From NCBI RefSeq assembly GCF_007753265.1, contig NZ_CP036349.1, forward strand, positions 1,025,363 to 1,089,362: a stretch of 64,000 nucleotides of DNA. Direction: 5' to 3'. This DNA is from Botrimarina mediterranea. GTDB lineage: Bacteria > Planctomycetota > Planctomycetia > Pirellulales > Lacipirellulaceae. A program made the position numbers and the translations under genes. Shown one piece after another: positions 38,977 to 47,131 of this stretch. A model generated the notes under the pieces. The model saw only the letters and a list, made by a program, of their open reading frames with translations, made no database searches and was not told the origin of the DNA. Within the stretch, counting starts at the first letter, position 1; each line of letters begins with the position of its first letter.

Positions 38977-40113
38977 CTACTGACGAAGCGAATCGAACTG
39001 GTACGCCGCGACCGGCACGAACGCGATCAGCGGGAGCCAAGCGCCGAGGGCGGGTTTGAGCCAGCCGCCGCCGCCGAGGGCCTGGCCACCGAGCGTCAGC
39101 ACGAAGAACGCCGTCACCACCGCGACGCAGAGGCCGATCGCCACGAAAGGGTTACCCGAGCCTCGCGACACCACCAGCGGTAGGCCGATCAGTAGCAGCG
39201 TCACATCGAGGAAGGGCTGCGCCAAGCGGCTGTGGACGGCCACACGCACGTCGGGGCCGAGGTCGGTGCTGGGGTTCGCCAGCTCCCGCACGAGTTCGCT
39301 CGTCGAGGCGAGGTCTCGCCACTGCGATCCCTGAGCAAGCAAGTCGAACGACACGCCGCTGACGACGAAGGCCTGACCCGGCTGGAGCCACGGGGCGTCG
39401 CGCCGCGTGACGACGATCGCCCCCTTGTCGTCGGCGAGCATTGACTGCGTGTCGATCTGCGCGGGGCGCGTCACGTCCGTCAGCAAGTAACCGCCGGGCC
39501 GATCGCCCTCGGCTTGGAGGTAGGCCGCGTTCTTGGCAAGGATCTGCTTGCCGTACGGGCCCGAGAGCCGCGGCGGGAGCGTGAAGTTGACGTTTTCGAT
39601 GGTGCGCTTCGAGAGATTGGCCGTCTCGCCACCGAGGAGGATGTCGGTGACGTTGTCGTAACGGGGTTTCAGTTCGACGCCGCGCTCACCGTTCAGGTCC
39701 TTCGAGTCGAGTGACAACTCGTGACGGATCGACGGCAGCACGAACTCACGCAGCCCCGCGGCGCCGAAGGCGATTGAGACCGACGCGATGATGACGGGCA
39801 GCAGCACCTTGAGCCTTGGCACTCCAGCGGCGAGGAGGGCCGTCATCTCGTTGTGGCGCTGGATCCAGGTGACCGTGAACATCGCCGCGATCAGCGTGAG
39901 GATGCCGCTGGTCTTGTTGAAGAAGCCGAGCGATTGCAGGGCGTAGTAGCGTCCCGCCGCCAGCGCGGCGTCGCCTAATGAGGCGCCGCCCTGCGAGAAG
40001 TCATCGAGTCGGCCAAAGGCGTCGATCACCGTGTAGAGCCCGGCGAGGCTCACAAAGCAGATCACAAAGACCTGGACAAACTGCCGGAGCAGGTAGAAGT
40101 CGATCTTGCGCAC
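38977..40113 (-). CDS. LptF/LptG family permease
   Basis: A 378-residue permease of the YjgP/YjgQ family, part of the complex that extracts lipopolysaccharide from the inner membrane. It begins MRKIDFYLLRQFVQVFVICF (first membrane helix), followed by SGILTLIAAMFTVTWIQRHNEMTALLAAGV, which is the most conserved region. A large periplasmic domain and three C-terminal helices follow. Only one such gene is seen, so whether it is LptF or LptG is undecided. LPS-type export in planctomycetes is expected from other genomes. Confidence 0.88.
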   Translation of the reverse strand: MRKIDFYLLRQFVQVFVICFVSLAGLYTVIDAFGRLDDFSQGGASLGDAALAAGRYYALQSLGFFNKTSGILTLIAAMFTVTWIQRHNEMTALLAAGVPRLKVLLPVIIASVSIAFGAAGLREFVLPSIRHELSLDSKDLNGERGVELKPRYDNVTDILLGGETANLSKRTIENVNFTLPPRLSGPYGKQILAKNAAYLQAEGDRPGGYLLTDVTRPAQIDTQSMLADDKGAIVVTRRDAPWLQPGQAFVVSGVSFDLLAQGSQWRDLASTSELVRELANPSTDLGPDVRVAVHSRLAQPFLDVTLLLIGLPLVVSRGSGNPFVAIGLCVAVVTAFFVLTLGGQALGGGGWLKPALGAWLPLIAFVPVAAYQFDSLRQ

Positions 40114-40222
40114 GGGAAAACGTGGTTGCTAGCAACGGGCGGGGCGGGGACCGAATTGTTCGGGAGTCTGAGGCGGCGACGGAAAGCGGTCAACACGAGT
40201 AGCGTCGGCCCGATAGGTTGAT

Positions 40223-40433
40223 CTGAGCCGTGGGCGGTACAGGATTATGCAACTGCTAGCAAATGGACGTTTAACAAAGGACTTACGTCGATGATGCACT
40301 GCTGCGATAGCAGTCCGACGACGCTTAAGTCCTTATCTGAACGTGGTAACTGCTAGCCCTTGCATAATCCTGGGCAGCCCTCGGTGTGGAGGGGGTACCC
40401 GGGGTCCACTGAGGGCTGCCGTCCCCGGCTCAG
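40223..40433. repeat. Inverted repeat, family G (copy G1), split by an insertion
   Basis: The outer ends CTGAGCCGTGGGCGGTA and CCCCGGCTCAG match the intact copy G2 at 60561-60626. In G2 the motif GGCGGTAGCCCTCGG is continuous; here it is separated into GGCGGTA and GGCAGCCCTCGG by the element at 40240-40372. Confidence 0.85.
40240..40372. mobile_element. 133-bp MITE-like element with terminal inverted repeats
   Basis: The left end CAGGATTATGCAA and right end TTGCATAATCCTG are perfect 13-bp inverted repeats. Inside them CTGCTAGC and GCTAGC, then GGACTTACGTCG and CGACGACGCTTAAGTCC, continue the pairing imperfectly. The centre holds a hairpin, ACTGCT and AGCAGT, with a GCGAT loop. The element has no gene and would depend on an outside transposase. 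No clear target duplication could be proved. Confidence 0.7.
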
Positions 40434-40465
40434 ACGTGTCGGTGGGTTCTGATTACGCTAGCGGG

Positions 40466-41212
40466 ATGCTCGCCTCGATCCGCACCGCCGCTGCGCAGCT
40501 GCTCGATGTAGCGTTTCCGCCGACTTGCGTCGCATGCGGCCGCGGCGCCAGCAGTGGCTTGCGCGAGGTGGAGGGATTCTGCCCCGATTGCGAGGCGGAA
40601 CTCGGGGTGTTCGATGAGCCGGTCTGTGGCCGTTGCGCGGCGCCGCTGGTGGGGACCGCGCCGAGCGTGGTGGACTGTCCGGCGTGCCGGCAGGAACGCT
40701 GGGCATTCGATGGGGCGGTTGCTCTGGGGCCTTACGACGGCTTGCTGCGGCGGCTGGTGCTGACTGGCAAGGGTCGGGCGGGTGAGGCGGCGATGGCGGC
40801 GCTGGGGCGGGCCCTGGCTCGGCAGCATGGCGAGCAGTTGCGGGGCTACCCGGCGGCGATGGTCACGTCGACGCCGCAGCATTGGCGGCGGCGGCTGGTC
40901 CGACGCACCGATGGCGTGGCGACGCTAGCGAAGGCGTTGGCGGACGCAGCGGGTCTGCCTTTCGAGACCGCCCTGCAGCGGACGCGGCCGACGCGGCGGC
41001 AGACCGAGGTCGCCCCCAGCGATCGGCGGGCCAATGTCCGTGGCGCCTTCGTAAGGACGCGTCGAGCCATTCTGGAGGGACGAACCGTCCTCTTGGTGGA
41101 TGATGTACTGACCACGGGATCGACGTGCCACGCGGCGTCCCAGGCCCTCAAAAGGGCCGGCGCCGTGCGGGTGGTGGCGGTTGTCGCGGCAAAACGGTTG
41201 GGGCACTGGTGA
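40466..41212 (+). CDS. comF: ComF family phosphoribosyltransferase-like protein
   Basis: A 248-residue ComF/GntX-type protein. An N-terminal double zinc ribbon has CVACGRG, CPDC, CGRC and CPAC pairs. The C-terminal phosphoribosyltransferase domain has the PRPP motif VLLVDDVLTTGSTC. ComF proteins act in natural transformation, possibly linking DNA uptake with primosome proteins. The ATG at 40466 is preferred, as an upstream in-frame extension is repeat G1 sequence. No other competence gene is adjacent. Confidence 0.9.
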   Translation: MLASIRTAAAQLLDVAFPPTCVACGRGASSGLREVEGFCPDCEAELGVFDEPVCGRCAAPLVGTAPSVVDCPACRQERWAFDGAVALGPYDGLLRRLVLTGKGRAGEAAMAALGRALARQHGEQLRGYPAAMVTSTPQHWRRRLVRRTDGVATLAKALADAAGLPFETALQRTRPTRRQTEVAPSDRRANVRGAFVRTRRAILEGRTVLLVDDVLTTGSTCHAASQALKRAGAVRVVAVVAAKRLGHW

Positions 41213-41371
41213 GTTACCGCCGAATGGGCCCTAATTGGAGGTCCAGCCTGGGGCGGCTTGCTGGCGCCGGTCGATTCCGAAGAATGCTAGCTTCGGGAGT
41301 CTGGGCAACCTTGTCCGGTTGCGCCGGCTGCCCCAACCCGCTGCTCGCCCCCTCCCACCGCGATAGCCGCA

Positions 41372-42406
41372 ATGGCGACCCCGCCGACCGTCACCCCCGA
41401 GCCGCCCAGCCGGTCGCTCGACCCCTTCCGCCGCGCCGTGCTGCGCGGTCTGGGCGTCGTGCTGCCGCCGCTGCTGACGGTGGTGATCTTCATTTGGGTG
41501 GGCGGCACCGTTTCGCGCTACGTGCTGACGCCCTTGGAGGACGCGACTCGCTACGTGCTGGTCGAGTACGTCTCGGACATCCGGCGTCCCGAGGAATTTG
41601 GTGAAGCGAATCCCGGCGAGACCGCCGTGGATGCGAAGGGGAAGGTATTCCACCGCGCGCCCGATGAGCTTTACATTTCAGATCGGGTCTACACGGAAGT
41701 CGAAAAGCGGCTCCGCAAGAGCGAAGCCGTGCCCGCCACGGCGCGCGACTGGGTGCGTCGCTACGTGAATGACGTGTGGTTGGTGCCGTGGATCGTGGTG
41801 CCAATCTTTCTGCTGGTCTTCTTGCTCCTGCTGTACGCGGTCGGCAAGTTCCTGGCTGCGGGGATCGGAAGGTTCTTCCACCACCAGTTCGAGTCGCTGA
41901 TCACCCGCGTCCCGCTAGTGAGTAATGTCTACACCTCGGTCAAGCAGGTGACCGACTTCGCGTTCACCGAGCCGGACCTCGACATCTCGAGGATCGTCGC
42001 TGTGGAGTACCCGCGACAGGGGATTTGGTCGATCGCGTTTGCAACCGGTGAGAGCATGCTCGACATTGAGGCAGCCGCGAACGAGCCGGTGATGAGCGTG
42101 TTGATCCCGACCTCGCCGATGCCCTTCACGGGCTTCACCATCACGGTGAAGAAGAGCGAGACGATCGACATGAACCTGACGATGGACCAAGCCCTGCAGT
42201 TCATCTTCAGTTGTGGCGTCGTCGTACCGCCGCATCAGATCACGCGAGCAATCAACGATCGCCGCGGAGTCGATGGCGCGCCGCCGGACACGTCCGCGTA
42301 CGGTTTAGCGATGGGCAACCCGCCGCTGAAGGGGATGGCTCACCCGCACGGCGCGGTTGGCTCGGGGCCCGTCGAAGCCGATCTCCACAAGGACGAAGAT
42401 GATTGA
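41372..42406 (+). CDS. DUF502 family membrane protein
   Basis: A 344-residue protein of the DUF502 family. The first membrane helix (GLGVVLPPLLTVVIFIWVGG) is followed by a soluble insertion of about 90 residues and a second helix (WIVVPIFLLVFLLLLYAVG). The conserved region VYTSVKQVTDFAF, then VEYPRQGIWSIAFATG and VLIPTSPMPFTGF is typical of the family. The family is conserved in many bacteria without a settled role. The stop overlaps the hemC start by eight bases. Confidence 0.9.
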   Translation: MATPPTVTPEPPSRSLDPFRRAVLRGLGVVLPPLLTVVIFIWVGGTVSRYVLTPLEDATRYVLVEYVSDIRRPEEFGEANPGETAVDAKGKVFHRAPDELYISDRVYTEVEKRLRKSEAVPATARDWVRRYVNDVWLVPWIVVPIFLLVFLLLLYAVGKFLAAGIGRFFHHQFESLITRVPLVSNVYTSVKQVTDFAFTEPDLDISRIVAVEYPRQGIWSIAFATGESMLDIEAAANEPVMSVLIPTSPMPFTGFTITVKKSETIDMNLTMDQALQFIFSCGVVVPPHQITRAINDRRGVDGAPPDTSAYGLAMGNPPLKGMAHPHGAVGSGPVEADLHKDEDD

Positions 42407-43352
42407 GCCGAGCAGCTGTCGACCGTTGCGCCTGGGAACCCGCGGCAGCCAACTCGCGCGGTGGCAGGCGGATTGGGTCGCGGATCGATTGCGGGCGCTC
42501 GGTCAGCCGGTAGAGATTATCGAGGTCCGTACCCGCGGCGACGTTCAGCAGTCGGGGCCGATCAGCGCGATTGTTGAAGGAAGCGGCGTTGGCGGGCAGG
42601 GCGCCTTCACGAAGGAGTTGCAACGCGCGTTGCTCGATGGTTCGATCGACCTCGCGGTCCACAGCCTCAAGGACCTGCCGACGACGCCCGTCGATGGACT
42701 CAAGGTGGGGGCGGTTCCCCAGCGCGCGCCGATTGGCGATGTGCTCGTGTCGCACCTGGCGACGACGATCGATGAATTGCCGCAAGGCGCACGCGTTGGC
42801 ACCGGTAGCTTCCGCCGCCGCGCGCAGTTGCTCAACCGCCGGCCCGACCTGGTGATCGGCGACCTCCGTGGCAACCTCGACACGCGCTTGCGGAAGCTCG
42901 ACGACAGCGAGCACGACGCCATCCTGCTAGCGGAAGCGGGCCTGACGCGGCTCGGCTGGAACGACCGCCTTGCCGGACGCATCCCGCCGAGCGAGCTGCT
43001 TCCGGCGCCGGGGCAAGGGGCGCTGGGGATCGAGTGCCGCTCGGACGATGAACAAACGCTAGCGGCGCTACGGCCTCTCGACGACTTCGGGACGCACGCC
43101 GCCATCGCCGCAGAGCGCGCGGCGCTGGCGCGGCTTGAAGGGGGCTGCCTTGCCGCCCTAGGCGCCTGGGGGCGCTGGGATGCTAGCGAGTTGCGGCTTT
43201 CGGTCGTCGTGTTGAGCGAGGACGGAGTGGAGCGGCTCGACGCGGAGTCGTCGTTCTCCGTCAGCACGCTAGCGGATGCTACGACGCTTGGCGTGACGGT
43301 GGCTGATGAGTTGTTAGCGCGCGGGGCGGCGGCGCTGCTACGCGACCGCTAA
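42399..43352 (+). CDS. hemC: Porphobilinogen deaminase (hydroxymethylbilane synthase)
   Basis: A 317-residue enzyme that joins four porphobilinogens in tetrapyrrole synthesis. Motifs are RLGTRGSQLARWQADW, VHSLKDLPTT, GTGSFRRRAQLL, GDLRGNLDTRLRKL, PAPGQGALGIECR and LEGGCLAALGAW, the last with the cysteine that holds the dipyrromethane cofactor. The ATG at 42399 follows AAGGA. It overlaps the DUF502 gene by eight bases, suggesting coupling. The stop codon lies in the left arm of a family H repeat. Confidence 0.95.
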   Translation: MIEPSSCRPLRLGTRGSQLARWQADWVADRLRALGQPVEIIEVRTRGDVQQSGPISAIVEGSGVGGQGAFTKELQRALLDGSIDLAVHSLKDLPTTPVDGLKVGAVPQRAPIGDVLVSHLATTIDELPQGARVGTGSFRRRAQLLNRRPDLVIGDLRGNLDTRLRKLDDSEHDAILLAEAGLTRLGWNDRLAGRIPPSELLPAPGQGALGIECRSDDEQTLAALRPLDDFGTHAAIAAERAALARLEGGCLAALGAWGRWDASELRLSVVVLSEDGVERLDAESSFSVSTLADATTLGVTVADELLARGAAALLRDR

Positions 43353-43399
43353 GCCGCCAGCGGCACGTTATCCCGCCGCTCGCGGCTTAGCGGCGCCAA
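43348..43399. repeat. Inverted repeat, family H (copy H2)
   Basis: The left arm GCTAAGCCGCCAGCGGC (43348-43364) and right arm GCCGCTCGCGGCTTAGC (43375-43391) match at 16 of 17 positions. The left arm contains the hemC stop codon. The right arm with its flank is identical over 25 bases to a stretch inside trpC. Confidence 0.85.
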
Positions 43400-43491
43400 C
43401 TGCCGCTCTTCTTCCGGCAGATTCCGCCGATCGGCCGTTCGTGCCGAAGAGCGATCGGCTTAAACACCGGGATTCAAGCGGCACGGCCCAT

Positions 43492-43508
43492 TGGCGCCGC
43501 ATGTGCTT
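43492..43508 (+). promoter_or_regulatory. Possible sigma-54 promoter before flgF
   Basis: TGGCGCC, four bases, then GTGCT has the GG and GC elements in the right spacing. It sits 52 bases before the flgF start, with a predicted transcription start near 43518. Sigma-54 often drives flagellar rod and hook genes, which supports the call, but the -12 box is not perfect. Confidence 0.5.
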
Positions 43509-43559
43509 AAGGGTTGCTCGCCAGCAGGGGGGCAATCCTGCTAGCACAAGCCAATCATC

Positions 43560-44318
43560 ATGTCGTACGGCATGTACCTCTCCGCCGAAGGGGCCCGCGC
43601 CCAATCGCAACGGCTCGAGGTCGTCTCGAACAACATGGCCAACGTCAACACGGTCGGCTTCAAGCCGGACGTGGCGATCTTCCAGGCCCGCTACGCCGAA
43701 GCCATTCAGAATGGCGACGCCCGCCCCGGCATGAAGGGCCTCGCCGACATCGGCGGCGGCGTTAAGACGATCGAAACCCGCACGTCGTTTGCCCCGGGCA
43801 AGCTCCAGCGCACCGGCAATGACGGCGATGTGGCGATCCTCGGCGAGGGTTTCTTCGCCGTTCAGCCCGACGAGGGCGAGCAGCCGCTGTTGACCCGCGC
43901 GGGGACGTTCCGCGTCGACCAGCTGAATCGCCTGGTGATGGCCGACTCGGGCCGTCCGGTCCTGTCCGCGGGCGGCGGGCCGATCCTGCTCGATCCGACT
44001 CAGCAGTACGCCATCACCGCCGATGGTTACGTCGAGCAGGAAGGCGAGTTGATTCCCATGGCGCTCGTCAAGCCCGCTTCGACCGACCACCTCGACAAGA
44101 TCGGCGGCAACCTTTTCAAGTCACGCGAGGAAGTGTTCCCCGTCCCCGCGGGGCAGCGTGAGGTTGCTCAAGGTTTCCTCGAGATGTCCGGCGCCAACTC
44201 TACGCAGCAGATGCTGCAACTGATCGAGACCAACCGCGCGTTCGAAGCGAACACGCAGATGATCCGCCACCAAGACACCGCGACGGGCAGCCTGATTGGG
44301 CGATTGCTCGTCGGCTAA
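43560..44318 (+). CDS. flgF: Flagellar basal-body rod protein FlgF
   Basis: A 252-residue rod protein of the FlgF/FlgG family forming the proximal or middle part of the rod. The N-terminal signature is SAEGARAQSQRLEVVSNNMANVNTVGFKPD. The central part has GDVAILGEGFFAVQ and LLTRAGTFRVDQLNRLV. The C-terminal coil is MSGANSTQQMLQLIETNRAFEANTQMI. It is the first gene of the co-directional flagellar run. FlgF rather than FlgG is inferred from gene order and divergence. Confidence 0.9.
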   Translation: MSYGMYLSAEGARAQSQRLEVVSNNMANVNTVGFKPDVAIFQARYAEAIQNGDARPGMKGLADIGGGVKTIETRTSFAPGKLQRTGNDGDVAILGEGFFAVQPDEGEQPLLTRAGTFRVDQLNRLVMADSGRPVLSAGGGPILLDPTQQYAITADGYVEQEGELIPMALVKPASTDHLDKIGGNLFKSREEVFPVPAGQREVAQGFLEMSGANSTQQMLQLIETNRAFEANTQMIRHQDTATGSLIGRLLVG

Positions 44319-44325
44319 CGCCGAC

Positions 44326-44424
44326 AGGGACGAGGGGTTAGGGACGGGGGACGAGGGATTCAACCCCACGCTCAAACGTCCCCGCCAAACTCCCTCGTCC
44401 CCCGTCCCTAGCCCCTAACCCCTC
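44326..44424. repeat. Inverted repeat, family F (copy F2)
   Basis: AGGGACGAGGGGTTAGGGAC on the left faces CCCGTCCCTAGCCCCTAACC on the right, with an additional CCCTCGTC block in the right half. It fills the flgF-flgG gap. Its right arm ends eight bases before the flgG ATG, which has no Shine-Dalgarno sequence. Confidence 0.82.
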
Positions 44425-44431
44425 CACCACA

Positions 44432-45235
44432 ATGTCCTTCCAATCTCTCTACACCGCCGCCACCGGCATGCAGGCGATGGAGACGAAGCTGGACGTGATC
44501 GCCAATAATCTGGCGAACAACAACACGACCGCCTTCAAGCGGGACCGCGCCAACTTCGAAGACCTGCTTTATCGGCAGTACCGCCTCCCCGGTTCGCAAG
44601 ACACCGACGGCAATATCACGGCGACAGGAGTCGATGTGGGTCTCGGCGTCCGTGTCTCGAGCACCCAAGCCGACTTCAACCAAGGGGCGATGCAGAACAC
44701 GGGCAACCAGCTCGACATCGCCATTGAGGGCAACGGGTTCTTCGAGGTCACGGGCCCTAATGGACAGACCCTCTACACCCGCGCTGGCAACCTCAACGTT
44801 AACGCCAACGGCCAACTCGTCCTTGGCTCCGCGACGCTGGGCTACCTGCTCAACCCGCCGGTGACGATCCCGCAGGAAGCGACTTCGGTCGTGATCGACC
44901 CTACTGGCGAAGTTCGTTACTCCGAGGCCGGTGTTGAGCAGTACGCCCAAGCCGGAACGATCACGCTCGCCACCTTCGTCAATCCCGATGGCCTGTTGAA
45001 GATGGGCGACAACCTGTTCGCCCCGACGCCGGCCTCTGGCAACGCCAACAGCAATCAAACGCCGGGCCAGCAGGGCGTCGGCACTTTGCAGCAGGGCTTC
45101 TTGGAAGCGTCCAACGTCGAACCCACGACCGAGCTGATCGACCTGATCAACACGCAGCGGAGTTTCGAACTCAACTCGCAGATGATCCGCGCCGGTGACG
45201 AGATCATGCAGCTTATCTCCAATCTGCGTCGTTAG
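44432..45235 (+). CDS. flgG: Flagellar distal rod protein FlgG
   Basis: A 267-residue distal rod protein. The opening LYTAATGMQAMETKLDVIANNLANNNTTAFKRDRANFEDLLYRQ is the classic FlgG N-terminus. It continues with LDIAIEGNGFFEV and LYTRAGNLNVNANGQLV and ends with GFLEASNVEPTTELIDLINTQRSFELNSQMIRAGDEIMQ. Length is usual (about 260). It is separated from flgF by repeat F2 and followed by flgA. Confidence 0.96.
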   Translation: MSFQSLYTAATGMQAMETKLDVIANNLANNNTTAFKRDRANFEDLLYRQYRLPGSQDTDGNITATGVDVGLGVRVSSTQADFNQGAMQNTGNQLDIAIEGNGFFEVTGPNGQTLYTRAGNLNVNANGQLVLGSATLGYLLNPPVTIPQEATSVVIDPTGEVRYSEAGVEQYAQAGTITLATFVNPDGLLKMGDNLFAPTPASGNANSNQTPGQQGVGTLQQGFLEASNVEPTTELIDLINTQRSFELNSQMIRAGDEIMQLISNLRR

Positions 45236-45269
45236 TACCGCTTTAGGTTAGCTACCCCGTTACAACGTC

Positions 45270-46409
45270 ATGCGTTTCGCCCTCGTCATCCTGATCACCT
45301 TCGCCGCGTCGCTCACCGCGACGGCGGCGGACATTACGCTTCGCGAAGAGGCGGCGGCCGTACCGGGCGTGCTAGTGAGGTTGGGCGACGTCGCGACGAT
45401 TCGTGGCGTGGGCGCCGAGGTGCTCGCCGAGGCGCCTCTGATGCCGAGCCCCGCCCCGGGAACCTCGCAGCACCTGTCCGCCGGCGCGGTGCGTGACTTG
45501 CTGAAGGCCCAGGGAGTTGATCCCGGCCGTCACGAGTTCCGCGGCGCCTACCGCATCCAAGTGACGACACCCCTTGGCAAGTCTGCCCCGGCTTTCGGCG
45601 ACGCAGCAACGAGCGCGGCGCCGGCGCCTCTTGGCGACAGCTCGATGGCTTTCCGTGTTCGCACGGGCGCCGCTGTTCCCATGACGGCGACCGATGTGAT
45701 CCGTCAGGCGAGCCCCCGCCAATCGAAGACCGTTGAAGACGCGATCAAGGCGGCGATTCAGCAGACGCTGGATGGCCGCCGTCAAGCGGGCGAGCCGCGA
45801 CTAGCGGTGCGGAGCGTCGAGGTGACTTCGACGACGGTGAACGAACTGCTCGAGAAGATCGGTCAGCCGCTGACGGCAGCGATCGCTTCCACCAGTGGTC
45901 CGCAGGCCGGGCCCTTGCAGTGCAAGGTCTGGCCAGCCGAGGGGCTGGCCGATGAGCCGTATCTCATTCTCGCCGATCTGGTCGAACAACCGATGCGGGC
46001 GGTGGCGACGACGCCTCTCTCGCGCGGCGCATTAGTGACGGCCTCGGCGGTGCGGCTCGAGCCGACGCCGCTCGAGGAGATTGGTAGGAGCGGCGCCGTT
46101 GGCTTCGCGTCACTCGAAGAGGCGATCAGCAAAGAGACCACGCGACCGATCCGCGTCGGTGAAGTCTACTCCGATCTTAACACGGCTCCGCCGTTGATGG
46201 TCCGCAAGAACGACGTCGTCAAAGTCGTCAGTGGCGGCGGCGGCGTTATGGTCACGATGCACATGAACGCCACCCAGGACGGCCGCACGGGCGACCTGAT
46301 CGTCGTCAAGACGATCGACGGCGACGAGCGGTTCGCGGCGCGTGTCGTCGGGCCGCGTCGGCTGTCGGTGCTCGCTGGCGGACCTGTCCAGCTAGGAGGT
46401 CTGCAATGA
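45270..46409 (+). CDS. flgA: Flagellar P-ring assembly chaperone FlgA
   Basis: A 379-residue periplasmic protein with signal peptide MRFALVILITFAASLTATAA. The C-terminal half has the SAF-type region (MRAVATTPLSRGALVTASAVRLEP) and PLMVRKNDVVKVVSGGGGVMVTMHMNATQDGRTGD, the FlgA hallmark. E. coli FlgA has about 220 residues, so the N-terminal 150 or so residues are an extension. It helps FlgI assemble the P ring. Its stop overlaps the flgH start by four bases (ATGA). Confidence 0.92.
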   Translation: MRFALVILITFAASLTATAADITLREEAAAVPGVLVRLGDVATIRGVGAEVLAEAPLMPSPAPGTSQHLSAGAVRDLLKAQGVDPGRHEFRGAYRIQVTTPLGKSAPAFGDAATSAAPAPLGDSSMAFRVRTGAAVPMTATDVIRQASPRQSKTVEDAIKAAIQQTLDGRRQAGEPRLAVRSVEVTSTTVNELLEKIGQPLTAAIASTSGPQAGPLQCKVWPAEGLADEPYLILADLVEQPMRAVATTPLSRGALVTASAVRLEPTPLEEIGRSGAVGFASLEEAISKETTRPIRVGEVYSDLNTAPPLMVRKNDVVKVVSGGGGVMVTMHMNATQDGRTGDLIVVKTIDGDERFAARVVGPRRLSVLAGGPVQLGGLQ

Positions 46410-47077
46410 ATCGCTTCTTAATGACGCTGTCCATCGTCGCTTGCTGCTCGGGAGTCGCCCGGTCGCAGGAAGGGAGCCTCGCCTTCACGGCGGCGCCCAC
46501 CAATGCCGCAACGCCCAACCTCACCAACAGTTCGTTCATCTATCAGACGCTCCCGCCAGAGGCGATGACCCGCCCGTTGGAGGTGCAGAGCATCATCCAG
46601 GTGCTGGTTGACTACCGGGCAGTCACTGAGACCGACGGTAACAGCCAGACCCGCCGCACCGGATCGTACAGCGCGGCGTTGACGAACTGGTTGCGGTTCG
46701 ACGGCAAGAGCATCAAGCCCGCCCCGCAGAACGACGGCTCCCCGACGATTTCCGGCACGCTCAATAGCCAGATGCGGACGCAGAACGACATGGACCAGTC
46801 CGAGGCCGTGACGTTCACGATGGCCGCCACGGTTGTCGACATCCAGCCGAACGGGAACCTGGTGATCGATGGGACGTCGGAGATCCGCATCAACGAAGAG
46901 GTGTGGATGGTCTACATCTCCGGCACCGTCCCGCGCGAGGCGATCGGTCCTGACCGTGTCGTGCGGGATTCGTCGATCGCCAACAAGCGGATTCACAAGT
47001 ACGAGAAGGGCATGATCCACGACGGATACGCCCGCGGCTGGCTCGGCCGTTGGTACGGCAAATACAAGCCTTTCTGA
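46406..47077 (+). CDS. flgH: Flagellar L-ring protein FlgH
   Basis: A 223-residue outer-membrane ring protein. The N-terminus MNRFLMTLSIVACC has IVAC as a likely lipobox, so Cys13 would be lipidated as in other FlgH. The core has TFTMAATVVDIQPNGNLVIDGTSEIRINEEVWMVYISGTVPREAI, and the end reads YARGWLGRWYGKYKPF. Presence of L and P rings implies an outer membrane. It is translationally coupled to flgA. Confidence 0.94.
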   Translation: MNRFLMTLSIVACCSGVARSQEGSLAFTAAPTNAATPNLTNSSFIYQTLPPEAMTRPLEVQSIIQVLVDYRAVTETDGNSQTRRTGSYSAALTNWLRFDGKSIKPAPQNDGSPTISGTLNSQMRTQNDMDQSEAVTFTMAATVVDIQPNGNLVIDGTSEIRINEEVWMVYISGTVPREAIGPDRVVRDSSIANKRIHKYEKGMIHDGYARGWLGRWYGKYKPF

Positions 47078-47131
47078 GCGGTGTTGCGATGGCTGTCCTT
47101 GTTAGCTGCCAAGTCGTCTTGGGTCTTTGAT

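Larger units (their letters stand above)
40114..40465. other. Repeat-filled gap between the permease gene and comF
   Basis: This 352-base gap separates two divergent genes. It is mostly occupied by repeat G1 and the 133-base element inside it. I see no further gene. Confidence 0.6.
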
